DNA of 64,000 bases from an uncultured Acetatifactor sp. (GTDB lineage Bacteria; Bacillota; Clostridia; Lachnospirales; Lachnospiraceae). The DNA lies in contig CAKRZO010000012.1 of the NCBI GenBank assembly GCA_934433135.1, positions 1-64,000 of the forward strand, written 5' to 3'. The position numbers were made by a program, and so were the translations under genes. Below the pieces are notes generated by a model, which did not search any database, had not been told where the DNA came from, and saw only the letters and a list, made by a program, of their open reading frames with translations. Of this stretch, positions 52,232 through 60,597 are shown in pieces. The stretch's first letter is position 1, and every line of letters begins with the position of its first letter.

Positions 52232-53639
52232 TCTGATCAGAATTCTGGAAAATATGTGGAGGGGGGTAAGGCGGTTCGGTCTTTTGCTCCTTTTGCTGAT
52301 TCTGCTTTGCGGAACTTATTTTTACATAAGAGCCAAACGCAGTTATGTTCCGATATATCGGGCAACGGCGACTTTTACGGTGACCAGCGCCTCCAACGGA
52401 ATGTACGGAGGAAGCAGCTACTATAACAGTACCACGGCTGCCCAGATGGAGAAGACCTTTCCGTATATCTTAACCAGCGGGCTGTTAAGCCAGATCGTGG
52501 CGCAGGATCTGGGAGTGGAATCCCTTCCCGGCAGCGTATCTGCGGATGTCATTGAGGGAACCAATCTGTTTACGCTGGAAGTGACGTCCCGGGATGCCCA
52601 GAAAGCATATGAGGTTTTAGAGTCGGTGATCCGGAATTACCCTTCGGTTGCGGAATATGTCATCGGTAAAGTCAATATGGAGCTTTTAGACAGCACGGGA
52701 GTTCCGGCGCAGCCCTATAACACGCCGAATTTTAAAAGAAGCGGTGAAAAGGGGCTTTTTCTCGGTTTTGTTGTTGCCATGGGACTTTTGCTTTTGTATG
52801 CGGTGACGCGTAAGACGATTCATACGGAATCGGATTTGAAACGGAACCTGAATATTGCCTGTCTGGGAACCGTTCCGAAAATCGCCTATAAAAAGAGAAG
52901 AAAAAATTATCGTCAGGACATTACGATCTATAATAAAAGAATCTCCCAGGGCTTTTTGGAGTCCATCCGGATTCTGAGAGCAAGATTGGAAAAGGAAGCC
53001 GCAAAAGGAAATTACCGCACGATTTTGTTTACCAGTGCGGCTCCCGGAGAAGGAAAGAGTACCGTTGCCGTGAATCTGGCAATGGCGCTTGCCATGAACG
53101 GCCGAAAGATTGCAGTGGTAGATGCTGACCTGCGTCATCCTACGGTACGGAAGGTCCTAAAGCTGGAGGATGAGAACGGAAAAGGAACCATTGATTTCCT
53201 GGAAGGAAAAGCTTCTTTTGAAGAGGTATGCAAATATCAGGAGAAATACGGTATGTATGTGGTTGCGGGAGGAGAACCGCGCACCAATGCTTCGGAGCTA
53301 ATCGATTCCCCCCAGATGAGCAAGCTTTTGGAAAAATTAAAAGAGGTGGCCGAATATGTCATTGTAGACAGCGCTCCCATCGGTGTGCTGGCGGATACGG
53401 CGGCGCTGGCCGGAGAACTGGATATGGCGGTTATGGTCGTCAAGCAGGATTTCGTTCCCCAGTATGCCATTATTGAAAGCTGTTCTACTTTGGGACAGAG
53501 CGGAATTCATCTGGCAGGCTGTATCTTAAACGGAGTAGAGGCAGGTATTTCCACTTCTTCCGCCAAAAACTACCGCTATTACGGCAGATACGGCTCCAAA
53601 CAGGAAAAGCATGAAAAAGACGAGGAAAAAGAAAAGTAA
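52203..53639 (+). CDS. Second Wzz/BY-kinase
   Basis: 478 residues from the ATG at 52203, chosen because the frame upstream is only the antiframe of the Gly-Tyr repeat; the product then starts MENKTEQKIDLIRILENMW like its neighbour. Wzz domain with membrane segments at about 26-46 and 178-200. Kinase motifs: TSAAPGEGKSTVAVN (Walker A), AVVDADLRHP (A') and YVIVDSAP (B). The tail has a smaller tyrosine cluster (NYRYYGRYGS). Similar to the preceding protein over its whole length, so this is a tandem duplication with divergence. It overlaps the preceding gene by 29 bases (coupling). Confidence 0.85.
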   Translation: MENKTEQKIDLIRILENMWRGVRRFGLLLLLLILLCGTYFYIRAKRSYVPIYRATATFTVTSASNGMYGGSSYYNSTTAAQMEKTFPYILTSGLLSQIVAQDLGVESLPGSVSADVIEGTNLFTLEVTSRDAQKAYEVLESVIRNYPSVAEYVIGKVNMELLDSTGVPAQPYNTPNFKRSGEKGLFLGFVVAMGLLLLYAVTRKTIHTESDLKRNLNIACLGTVPKIAYKKRRKNYRQDITIYNKRISQGFLESIRILRARLEKEAAKGNYRTILFTSAAPGEGKSTVAVNLAMALAMNGRKIAVVDADLRHPTVRKVLKLEDENGKGTIDFLEGKASFEEVCKYQEKYGMYVVAGGEPRTNASELIDSPQMSKLLEKLKEVAEYVIVDSAPIGVLADTAALAGELDMAVMVVKQDFVPQYAIIESCSTLGQSGIHLAGCILNGVEAGISTSSAKNYRYYGRYGSKQEKHEKDEEKEK

Positions 53640-53643
53640 GTAT

Positions 53644-53671
53644 TTACTTTTTGATTTGCAGATGATATAAT
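53644..53671 (+). promoter_or_regulatory. Promoter of the small SPKTG protein gene
   Basis: TTTACT (53644-53649) and TATAAT (53666-53671) with 16 bases between, 65 bases before the ATG at 53736. Suggests that the surface gene group 53.7-56.0 kb is transcribed separately from the kinases. Confidence 0.55.
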
Positions 53672-53735
53672 AAAACGGTGATTAGGAAATTATGGATCTA
53701 AAATAAAATGTGTAGAGACGGAGGAAATAGTGACG

Positions 53736-53963
53736 ATGAAAAAATTATTTGCACTTGTAGCAACTTTGGTAATGGTAATGGCATTCGGTATGGTTTCTTT
53801 TGCAGAAGAGAGTCCTTCCGGCGAAGTTCTGGAGCCGGTAACAGAGGAGACGGTTTCTCCTAAGACCGGAGACAGCAGCGTGCTTCTGTATGCAGGATTG
53901 TCAGCAGCATCTTTGGTAGCAATTGCAGCCACTGCAAAGAAGAAGTCCGAAGCACAGGCTTAA
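53736..53963 (+). CDS. Small sortase-substrate surface protein (SPKTG anchor)
   Basis: 75 residues: signal peptide (LFALVATLVMVMAFGMVSFA), an acidic stretch of only about 20 residues (EESPSGEVLEPVTEETV), then SPKTGD, a membrane segment and a basic end (KKKSEAQA). This is an almost bare sorting signal. The class B sortase gene directly downstream is the likely enzyme. The protein at 11167 carries the same SPKTG motif. GGAGG lies 11 bases before this ATG; a GTG two codons upstream is also possible. It may act as a cell-wall plug, pilus-like subunit or sortase regulator (inference). Confidence 0.75.
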   Translation: MKKLFALVATLVMVMAFGMVSFAEESPSGEVLEPVTEETVSPKTGDSSVLLYAGLSAASLVAIAATAKKKSEAQA

Positions 53964-54023
53964 GAGGAAGCATAAGAGCAAGACTTTATCTGAGAAAAGT
54001 TGTGTTTTGCCGAAAAGGAATCC

Positions 54024-54057
54024 AAACCCCGTTTTTCTGAAGAAGAGAACGGGGTTT
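54024..54057 (+). terminator. Terminator/attenuator before the sortase gene
   Basis: AAACCCCGTT (54024-54033) pairs perfectly with AACGGGGTTT (54048-54057) over a 14-base loop, ending in TTTG. It would reduce sortase and LCP transcription relative to the small surface protein. Confidence 0.75.
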
Positions 54058-54081
54058 GTGCAGTTATGGAGGAGAAAAGGA

Positions 54082-54981
54082 ATGAACGAGAACGAAAACG
54101 AATCCCGGAAAGACAATGAGGGGAGAAAGAAAAGTACAGCAGCGGTGTTCTGGCGGATCTTATCCGTAATTGCCGCCATCGGCTGTATTGTCTGCCTGGT
54201 TATCATTTTCCGATATTTGTGGGATCGGTATAAGACGCAGAAGGAATATGAGGATCTGGCAAGTCAGGTGATCGGGGAGAATATTCCGCCCGCTGAGAGC
54301 AGTGTACCGGAAAGCGACAGTACGCTTCCTACCCAGGAGAGTGCGCCTTTAAGCACCCATTCGATTAATTTTGAAGAATTATGGGAGATTAATCCGGAGA
54401 TTTATGCCTGGATTCAGGTCCCGGGCACCAAGATCGACTACCCTATCGCGCAGCGCGAAGGAGAGGATCAGGATTATTATCTGACACACACCATTTACGG
54501 AGAAGTCCAGACAGCTGCCAGCCTGTACACGGAGAAGCTGAATAAGAAGGATTTCACGGATCCCAATACGGTTATTTACGGGCATAATATGAAGAACGGT
54601 TCTATGTTCCATGATTTACGATATTATGCGGCAAAGGACTATTTTGACGAGCATTCCACTATTTATATTTATCTGCCGGATAAGATTCTGACTTATCAGG
54701 TCTTTGCTTCTTATCAATATGATGATAGACACCTGCTGTATTCCTTTGATTTTGAGGATGAGGATGTCTTTACGAAGTATCTGGATTCGGTTCGTAATCC
54801 GCGGTCCATGACAGGAGCCTGTGTGGACAAGGAGCTGGAAATTACAGCTAAGGATCGGATTATTACATTAAGTACCTGCGTGGCGAACAAGCCGGAGGCA
54901 AGACGGCTGGTACAGGCGGTACTGGTTAAGGAAGAAGAGGCACAATATGGCGAACAGACAGAAAGCACCGCGGCGCAATAG
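54082..54981 (+). CDS. srtB: Class B sortase
   Basis: 299 residues. An N-terminal membrane segment (WRILSVIAAIGCIVCLVIIF) and a Ser/Glu-rich linker precede a sortase domain with the class B arrangement: NPEIYAWIQVPGTKIDYPI, H168 in IYGHNMKNGSMFH, C266 in TLSTC and an arginine pair R274-R275. It transfers LPXTG-like substrates to the cell wall. Likely substrates in this window end in SPKTG (53736 and 11167). GGAGG lies nine bases before the ATG. The 3' end overlaps the LCP gene by 35 bases. Confidence 0.9.
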   Translation: MNENENESRKDNEGRKKSTAAVFWRILSVIAAIGCIVCLVIIFRYLWDRYKTQKEYEDLASQVIGENIPPAESSVPESDSTLPTQESAPLSTHSINFEELWEINPEIYAWIQVPGTKIDYPIAQREGEDQDYYLTHTIYGEVQTAASLYTEKLNKKDFTDPNTVIYGHNMKNGSMFHDLRYYAAKDYFDEHSTIYIYLPDKILTYQVFASYQYDDRHLLYSFDFEDEDVFTKYLDSVRNPRSMTGACVDKELEITAKDRIITLSTCVANKPEARRLVQAVLVKEEEAQYGEQTESTAAQ

Positions 54982-56047
54982 CGGAAAAAAAGGAAAGAGC
55001 ACCCGGATCCTGATAACCGTGCTGCTTGTGCTGTTGTTTCTGATTCTGCTTGCAGCAGCGGTGTTCTGCATTTTAAGCAGCAAAGGAAAAAAGGATTTGT
55101 TAAAAAGCGAACTTACGCCGGAGATTGAGATTACGGTTCCTTCTCTTGATGTGGAAGAAGGTGAAGAGCCGATTCTGGAAGATGACGGGAAGACCGTTAC
55201 CTATAATGGAAAAAGGTATGTTTTGAATGAAAATATTACCAGTATTCTTTTCCTGGGAATTGATAAGGATAATCTGGAAGAAGGAAAGGATATCGTAGGG
55301 AACAACGGTCAGGCAGACTGTATTTTCTTAGGAATTATGGATACGCAGACCGGAAAAGTTTCTTTGCTTGCAATTTCCAGAGATTCCATGGTGGATATCA
55401 ATACTTATGATAAGGATGGCAATTTCCATGGTGTGGAAAACAGACAGCTTTGCCTTGCCTATGCTTACGGCAACGGGAAAGCCACCAGCTGTGAAAATGT
55501 GGCCCGTTCCGTTTCCAGGCTTCTTTACGGAATGCCGATCCAGTCTTATGCGGCAATTCCCTTAGATGCCATCGCCGATCTGAATGATGCGGTTGGCGGT
55601 GTGGAAGTGACGATCCCGGAAGATTCCGCGTTGAGTACGGATCTTTTTAAACCGGGACAGAAGATTGTGCTAAAAGGAAAACAGGCGCAGATCTTTGTAC
55701 AGTCCAGAGACACGGAACTTCTGGATTCCAATCTGGCCAGAATGGCAAGACAGAAGCAATATCTGATGAACTTTGCACAGAAGGTTTTGAAGGCAACGAA
55801 GGAGGATCTTACGATTCCCTTGAAACTGTATCAGATCGCGATGGATAAGAATAATATGGTTACCAATGTTACGGTATCCAAGGTATCCTATCTGGCTACC
55901 CGGATTCTGGATGTGGACTTTTCGGAAGAAAATCTGAAAAATGTACCGGGAGAAGTCGTAAAGGGCGAACAGTACGCAGAGTATCATGTGGACGATGCGA
56001 AGCTGTATGAGATGATATTGGAGCTCTTCTATGTACCGGAGGAGTAA
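54947..56047 (+). CDS. LytR-CpsA-Psr (LCP) family cell-wall polymer ligase
   Basis: 366 residues with a short basic N terminus, a membrane segment (ILITVLLVLLFLILLAAAVF) and an LCP domain: ITSILFLGIDK, NNGQADCIFLGIMD, SLLAISRDSMVDI, LNDAVGGVEVTIPED and FVQSRDTELLDSNLARMARQKQYL, including the conserved Arg and Asp residues. LCP enzymes attach polysaccharide or teichoic acid from lipid carriers to peptidoglycan, matching its position in a polysaccharide gene set. The start lies inside the sortase gene; AAGGAAGAAGAGG is upstream of its ATG. Confidence 0.9.
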   Translation: MANRQKAPRRNSGKKGKSTRILITVLLVLLFLILLAAAVFCILSSKGKKDLLKSELTPEIEITVPSLDVEEGEEPILEDDGKTVTYNGKRYVLNENITSILFLGIDKDNLEEGKDIVGNNGQADCIFLGIMDTQTGKVSLLAISRDSMVDINTYDKDGNFHGVENRQLCLAYAYGNGKATSCENVARSVSRLLYGMPIQSYAAIPLDAIADLNDAVGGVEVTIPEDSALSTDLFKPGQKIVLKGKQAQIFVQSRDTELLDSNLARMARQKQYLMNFAQKVLKATKEDLTIPLKLYQIAMDKNNMVTNVTVSKVSYLATRILDVDFSEENLKNVPGEVVKGEQYAEYHVDDAKLYEMILELFYVPEE

Positions 56048-56072
56048 GGACAAACGAACAGTTCTCGCATCA

Positions 56073-56101
56073 TTCGCAAAATTTTCCGTATGCTTCGCAG
56101 C
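56073..56101 (-). repeat. 29-bp inverted repeat, right copy
   Basis: Reverse complement of 48981-49009 with one mismatch (it begins TTCGCAAAATTTTCCG). It lies 26 bases after the LCP gene. A small hairpin TCGCATC/GATGCGA follows at 56108-56126. Confidence 0.8.
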
Positions 56102-56164
56102 TATTTGTCGCATCTGTAGGATGCGATGCTCATATAAATGACTGAACTGTTGCAAAATAGAATA

Positions 56165-56199
56165 GGCCGGGAGTTTTCTCCCGGCCCATTGCTTTTTTA
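56165..56199. terminator. Bidirectional terminator between the LCP and SASP genes
   Basis: GGCCGGGAG (56165-56173) and CTCCCGGCC (56178-56186) form a perfect stem with a TTTT loop. A T-run (TTTTTT) follows for the plus strand. Confidence 0.85.
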
Positions 56200-56397
56200 T
56201 TTCATCTGCTCTTCCTGCTTTTTGATCATACGTCTTACCATCTCACCACCGATGGAACCGGCTTCTCTGGAAGTCAGATCTCCGTTGTAACCTTCCTTCA
56301 GGTTTACACCGAGTTCAGATGCAACCTCAGTCTTAAAGCGATCCATTGCCGCCTTAGCTTCCGGTACTTCTACTTTACTGTTTCTGCTGTTAGCCAT
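56197..56397 (-). CDS. Alpha/beta-type small acid-soluble spore protein
   Basis: 66 residues from the ATG at 56397, with GGAGG seven bases upstream, giving MANSRNSKVEVPEAKAAMDR. Typical SASP features: KTEVASELGV, the germination protease site in SELG and SREAGSIGGEMVRRMI. These proteins coat and protect spore DNA. A lone gene with its own terminator; its promoter should be read by the forespore sigma factor, but I cannot define it. It shows that the organism forms spores. Confidence 0.95.
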   Translation of the reverse strand: MANSRNSKVEVPEAKAAMDRFKTEVASELGVNLKEGYNGDLTSREAGSIGGEMVRRMIKKQEEQMK

Positions 56398-56616
56398 TTC
56401 TTTCACCTCCGTTTTCTTGGTTTGAATTCTCTATTGTCAAGATAAGTCTCCGACGTTCACTTATCCTGACTTAAGAAGAAACGCTATAGCTTCTGCTTTG
56501 CCGTTTTAAGTGTTTGTCATCACTTATCTTGGTATTAGTATGAGACGAATCCCTGAAAATATTATGGTATTTTTTTCAAATTCATTTATGATAACCGATG
56601 ATTACAGCAAAGCTAC

Positions 56617-56754
56617 GGGTGGTCACATGCGGATCCATTCGGGGGGACGCTTTCGCTCAATTAAAAACGCAGCGCTACTAGGGTTGCACAGTACGCAACC
56701 CTAGGAGCGGCGTTTTTACATGCGCCCCTCATTGGATTCCGCATGCACCCACCC
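56617..56754 (-). repeat. Palindromic intergenic element, full copy 3 (inverted)
   Basis: 138 bases; ends GGGTGGTCACATGCGG and CCGCATGCACCCACCC are inverted repeats. The inside matches copy 2 in reverse: CGCTTTCGCTCAATTAAAAA, then a central hairpin CTAGGGTTGC/GCAACCCTAG, then TTTTTACATGCGCCCCTC. About 85% similar to copy 2 in the inner arms, with compensatory differences in the outer stem. Confidence 0.85.
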
Positions 56755-56843
56755 TTGGGAAATAGCTGTGCAGCATGCAATACAATCCGAATGGCGCGGG
56801 TGAATTTGATGGAATTCACTCGTACAAAAACTCTGTTAAATTA

Positions 56844-56870
56844 TTGACAAAGTAGAAATGATATTATAAG
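56844..56870 (+). promoter_or_regulatory. Promoter of the ABC uptake system
   Basis: Consensus TTGACA (56844-56849) and TATAAG (56865-56870), spacing 15, about 43 bases before the ATG at 56913. Confidence 0.5.
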
Positions 56871-56912
56871 ATGAGTTTGTACTTAGGATTTCACAGGAAA
56901 AGAGGAGAGATT

Positions 56913-57887
56913 ATGAAAAAGAAATTTTTACTGGTTTGGTTATTGGCAGCCGTATTGTTGTTGTGTGCAGGCTGCGGCAAAAACGAGGCAAAAAATAAAG
57001 AAAACTTAAAAATCGGAGCGTTGAAAGGACCGACGGCGATCGGGCTGATGGATATGATGGATCGTTTCGGCGGGGAAGGCACGGATTCCGGATATGAATT
57101 TACGATTGCGGTACAGGCGGATGAGCTGCTTGCAAAGATGGTAAAGGGAGAATTGGATATCGCACTGGTGCCTGCCAATGCCGCTGCGACGCTTTATCAG
57201 AAAACAGAAGGAAATGTTGCGGCAATCGGTATTAATACGTTGGGCGTTTTGTACCTGGTGACAGGGAATGACAGTATTAAGAACATTACGGATCTTTCCG
57301 GAAAGACGATTTACCTGACCGGAAAAGGAACCACACCGGAGTATGTGCTGAAGAACATTCTGGCGGAAAACGGTCTGACCGACAGCTGTAGCCTGGAATA
57401 TAAATCGGAAGCTACGGAAGTAGCCGCGTTGCTTGCCGAGAATCCGGATGCCGTAGGACTTCTGCCGCAGCCTTTTGCTACCGCGGCCTGCATGCAGAAT
57501 GAGAAACTGAAAGCCGTTCTTGACATGAACGAAGAATGGGATAAAATTCATGATAAGACAAGCCGTATGGTAACCGGCGTTACGCTGGTACGTAAGGAAG
57601 TTCTGGAGAACAGGCCGGAGGATATAAAGGAGTTTCTGGAAGAACAGGCTAAGAGCGTGGACTGTGCTGCGAACGATACCGAAAGAGTTGCGCTTCTTAC
57701 CGTAAATGCCGGCATTGTGGCCAAAGAGCAGATTGCGTTGAAAGCAATACCGAAATGCAATATTGTATGCATCACCGGAAAAGAGATGAAAGAGGCGTTA
57801 TCCGGATACCTTCAGGTTCTGTATGATGCGGATCCCGCTTCCGTAGGAGGAAAGCTTCCGGAAGAGGACTTTTATGCAGTGAATTAG
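56913..57887 (+). CDS. ABC transporter substrate-binding lipoprotein (NMT1/SsuA-like)
   Basis: 324 residues from the ATG at 56913 (AGAGGAGAG upstream). The signal peptide ends in the lipobox LLCAGC. The mature protein has the two-lobe pattern of the nitrate/sulfonate/taurine/thiamin-precursor group: IGALKGPTAIGLMDMMDR, LDIALVPANAAATLYQ, LVTGNDSIKNITDLSGKTI and a type II periplasmic binding fold. The first gene of an uptake operon with a fused permease-ATPase next to it. The ligand cannot be deduced; aromatic or sulfonated small molecules are usual for relatives. Confidence 0.85.
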   Translation: MKKKFLLVWLLAAVLLLCAGCGKNEAKNKENLKIGALKGPTAIGLMDMMDRFGGEGTDSGYEFTIAVQADELLAKMVKGELDIALVPANAAATLYQKTEGNVAAIGINTLGVLYLVTGNDSIKNITDLSGKTIYLTGKGTTPEYVLKNILAENGLTDSCSLEYKSEATEVAALLAENPDAVGLLPQPFATAACMQNEKLKAVLDMNEEWDKIHDKTSRMVTGVTLVRKEVLENRPEDIKEFLEEQAKSVDCAANDTERVALLTVNAGIVAKEQIALKAIPKCNIVCITGKEMKEALSGYLQVLYDADPASVGGKLPEEDFYAVN

Positions 57888-57940
57888 TCACATTGTCTTA
57901 TCTACCTGAAAACAGGTCTGCGAAGAGGAAATATGCTGAA

Positions 57941-59290
57941 ATGATGCAAAAGTATCGTTTAATAAAAAAAGGAGGAATTATCCTTTTCTGGCTGCTGTTA
58001 TGGCTGATTGCGGCATGGGTGATTCAAAATCCCCTTTTGTTTGCAGGTCCATGGGAGACCTTTCAGGTCTGGTTGGAATGTGCGGCAAAGCCGGATTTTT
58101 ATAAAACCGTTTTTTGCTCTGTCGGAAGAATCGGGGGCGGGCTGCTTGGCGGAATGGTCTGCGGCTGCATTCTGGCGGCTGTCAGTTACCGCAGGCCGAC
58201 TTTCGGTGAATGGATCTATCCGTTGATTCATTTGATGAAAACCGTTCCGGTGGCTTCTTTTTGCGTCTTGTTCCTGATCTGGTGGGGAAGCAGTATGTTG
58301 TCAGTGAGTATCTGCTTTTTGGTAGTGCTTCCGGACTGTTATCTGAATCTGTTGGAAGGACTGAAAAGCACGGACAGGCAGCTTTTGGAAATGGCGAAAG
58401 CCTATCGGCTGCCGTTAATAGATCGTCTGCTGTTGATTCGAAGGCCTGCGTTGCGTCCGTTTATCCGCAGCATAATTCTGTTCGGCACGGGAATGGCCTG
58501 GAAGGCCGGAACGGCCGCGGAAGTCATAGGCATTCCGGCATGGTCTGTTGGAGAGAGGCTTTATCTGGCCAAGATCTCATTAGATACCGCCCGCATGTTT
58601 GCCTGGACATTTACGATTGTCTTGCTTGGTTTTTTGATGGAAAAAATCATTCTGTGCCTGTGGGAGGCTTTCTGCCGGTATCTCCCCCCTGTTTTCCGGG
58701 AAGGATACCGAACAGGTCATGGAAATACGGAAGCAACTATAGCAGATAAAGCAAACGTTACCATTCGTCTGGAGCATGTTTCCAAATCTTACGGGAAAGA
58801 GGTTATTCTTGACAACGTAAGCAGCATTTATGAAGCAGGAAAAATTTACGAATTAAAGGAGCCTTCCGGCAGCGGAAAGACGACTTTGTTTCGGCTGATT
58901 GCCGGGTTGGAAAAGGCGGATAAAGGAAAGATCGTCTGCAGTCAGAACGGGGCATTTCTGTTTCAGGAAGACAGGCTGTTGGAAGATTACAGCAGTGTTA
59001 TCAATGTCTGCGTTGTGACGAAAGACATGGCTGGGGCGAGGAAGGCGCTGGAGCAGCTTCTTGCGCCGGAGCTTTTAGACAAGCCCTGCAGGGAACTAAG
59101 CGGAGGACAGAGACGGAGAGTCTGTCTGGTGCGGGCAATGGAAATGCAAAGCGATTATTGCCTGCTGGATGAGCCTTTTACGGGGCTGGATTCGGAGAAT
59201 CGGAAGAAAGCAATGGAGTATATCCGAAAAAAGCAGGATGGCAGAACCATTCTGATGGCAACTCATACGGGAGAAGAGTTGGAAAAATGA
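57941..59290 (+). CDS. Fused ABC permease-ATPase (SsuC-SsuB-like)
   Basis: 449 residues from the ATG at 57941 (a TTG at 57893 would add 16 residues; AGAGGAAA favours the ATG). The N-terminal part is a BPD-type permease with the EAA-like loop EMAKAYRLPLIDRLLLIRRP and about six membrane segments (to about residue 255). From about residue 275 an ABC ATPase follows with Q-loop FLFQEDRLLEDY, signature LSGGQRRRVCLVRA, Walker B YCLLDEPFTGLD and H-loop MATHTGEE. Walker A reads EPSGSGKTT, with Glu in place of the first Gly. The two are normally separate genes. The stop overlaps the next ATG by four bases. Confidence 0.85.
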   Translation: MMQKYRLIKKGGIILFWLLLWLIAAWVIQNPLLFAGPWETFQVWLECAAKPDFYKTVFCSVGRIGGGLLGGMVCGCILAAVSYRRPTFGEWIYPLIHLMKTVPVASFCVLFLIWWGSSMLSVSICFLVVLPDCYLNLLEGLKSTDRQLLEMAKAYRLPLIDRLLLIRRPALRPFIRSIILFGTGMAWKAGTAAEVIGIPAWSVGERLYLAKISLDTARMFAWTFTIVLLGFLMEKIILCLWEAFCRYLPPVFREGYRTGHGNTEATIADKANVTIRLEHVSKSYGKEVILDNVSSIYEAGKIYELKEPSGSGKTTLFRLIAGLEKADKGKIVCSQNGAFLFQEDRLLEDYSSVINVCVVTKDMAGARKALEQLLAPELLDKPCRELSGGQRRRVCLVRAMEMQSDYCLLDEPFTGLDSENRKKAMEYIRKKQDGRTILMATHTGEELEK

Positions 59291-60528
59291 GAAAAGTAAT
59301 GTTTAGGAAGGCTGGCTTGCGTCTGTCGGCCGCAGGTTTGGCGCTGCTTCTTTTGACTGGCAGGGCGTGGAATGGGAACGTCGCAAAGGCCGAGACAGAG
59401 GCGGTGAGTAAGGCGGCAGTTCAGGAGTCGGGACAGACAGTGATACCGGCAGCGACCCAGGATGCGAAAAAGAGCCGAAATCCTTTGATCGGCGAAAGAA
59501 AAGTGCCCGGACAGAGGTTGGAGAGTGAAGCTGAAGAAACGGCAAGAAAGTATGAAGAGTTCAAGGGGCGGCTGGGCGTTGTAGAAAAAAGAGCGGATAT
59601 TGCACGAAACGGTTTTGTTGTTCTGGAAGATCAGGTATTTGAAACCGTAATGGAATCTTTCGGTGAAGAATCGTTAATTTTTATCCCGGCGTTGGATACT
59701 CGTTACCATAGACTGGTATTGTTTCTTGCAGACTCGTACGGAAAAATTGTTTTTAAAACGGCACAGCTTCAGACCAACAACTGCATTCCCGGAAAGATGC
59801 GCCAGACCAACCGGGGGATTGCTGCGGTTTCTTTTCAGGATATGAACGATGACGGATTGACGGATATCGTGCTGATTACCAAATGTAAAAATGAAGACGG
59901 GCCTTTGGTGGGAAAACCGTATAAAACAGGCGATGTACTGTTCCAAGGGGAGAAGACGTTCTATAGTGACTACAGACTTTCAGACAGGCTGAACCGCTTC
60001 GGAATGAACAAAAGCATTGATATCATTGCCGCTCATATGAAAAACGGTGTTTCCACGGAATTTTTATATACGGCATCCACGTTGGATGAACTGACGGAAA
60101 ACGGTATGTGCATCATAGAAGAGCAGTGTCATGAACGAAATTTTGAAAAACTGGGTCGGCTTAAGGTGGTTCCCGGAACGTTCCGGATTGCAGAATATCT
60201 GGTTTTTATGATTTATCTGGTGGATGAGGAAGGAAGAATCGTATTCAGCCTTCAGCCGATGGATACTTATGAAAGCCTTTATTCACTTAAAGGATTTGCC
60301 TGCAAGGATGTAGACGGAGACGGGATGAAGGATCTGGTGGTGCTAGCCCGTTACAGTTATACACAGACCGATGGCACCATGAAAGTAGTCTGCGACTGTT
60401 CGGTTTATTACCAGCGGACCGATGGTTTTGAGGAAGATAGAGAATTTGTAAAACAGTACCGTTGCGAGGAAAAGACCAAGATGGAAGATTTGGTCGGAAG
60501 CATACGTGAGTTCTGGGGATGGCAATAA
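59287..60528 (+). CDS. Secreted protein with Asp-rich (FG-GAP/dockerin-like) loops
   Basis: 413 residues of unknown family. Probable signal peptide (LRLSAAGLALLLLTGRAWNGNVAKA). About residues 85-410 are beta-rich; two acidic loops, DMNDDGLTDIVL (about 180) and DVDGDGMKDLVVLA (about 340), match the DxDxDGxxD calcium-binding pattern seen in FG-GAP/VCBS-like propellers. It is translationally coupled to the ABC ATPase (ATGA) and followed by a two-component system, so it may be a sensor or accessory protein of either. Confidence 0.65.
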   Translation: MRKVMFRKAGLRLSAAGLALLLLTGRAWNGNVAKAETEAVSKAAVQESGQTVIPAATQDAKKSRNPLIGERKVPGQRLESEAEETARKYEEFKGRLGVVEKRADIARNGFVVLEDQVFETVMESFGEESLIFIPALDTRYHRLVLFLADSYGKIVFKTAQLQTNNCIPGKMRQTNRGIAAVSFQDMNDDGLTDIVLITKCKNEDGPLVGKPYKTGDVLFQGEKTFYSDYRLSDRLNRFGMNKSIDIIAAHMKNGVSTEFLYTASTLDELTENGMCIIEEQCHERNFEKLGRLKVVPGTFRIAEYLVFMIYLVDEEGRIVFSLQPMDTYESLYSLKGFACKDVDGDGMKDLVVLARYSYTQTDGTMKVVCDCSVYYQRTDGFEEDREFVKQYRCEEKTKMEDLVGSIREFWGWQ

Positions 60529-60597
60529 ATTGCATTTATGGAAGAAGTTTGCCTGCCTTTGCGACAAAGGCGTTCAGAAACAGGGATTAGGGTGGAT

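Larger units (their letters stand above)
56398..56912. other. Intergenic region with palindromic element and uptake-system promoter
   Basis: 515 bases. CAAGATAAGT (56438) and ACTTATCTTG (56522) form a 10-bp inverted repeat with a 74-base spacer. The palindromic element copy 3 (56617-56754) and the promoter at 56844 follow. No gene is supported here. Confidence 0.5.

Noticed and set aside
53923..54081. Upstream extension of the sortase gene
   Set aside because: This frame overlaps the small SPKTG gene and includes the terminator hairpin; GGAGG before the ATG at 54082 fits the family start.
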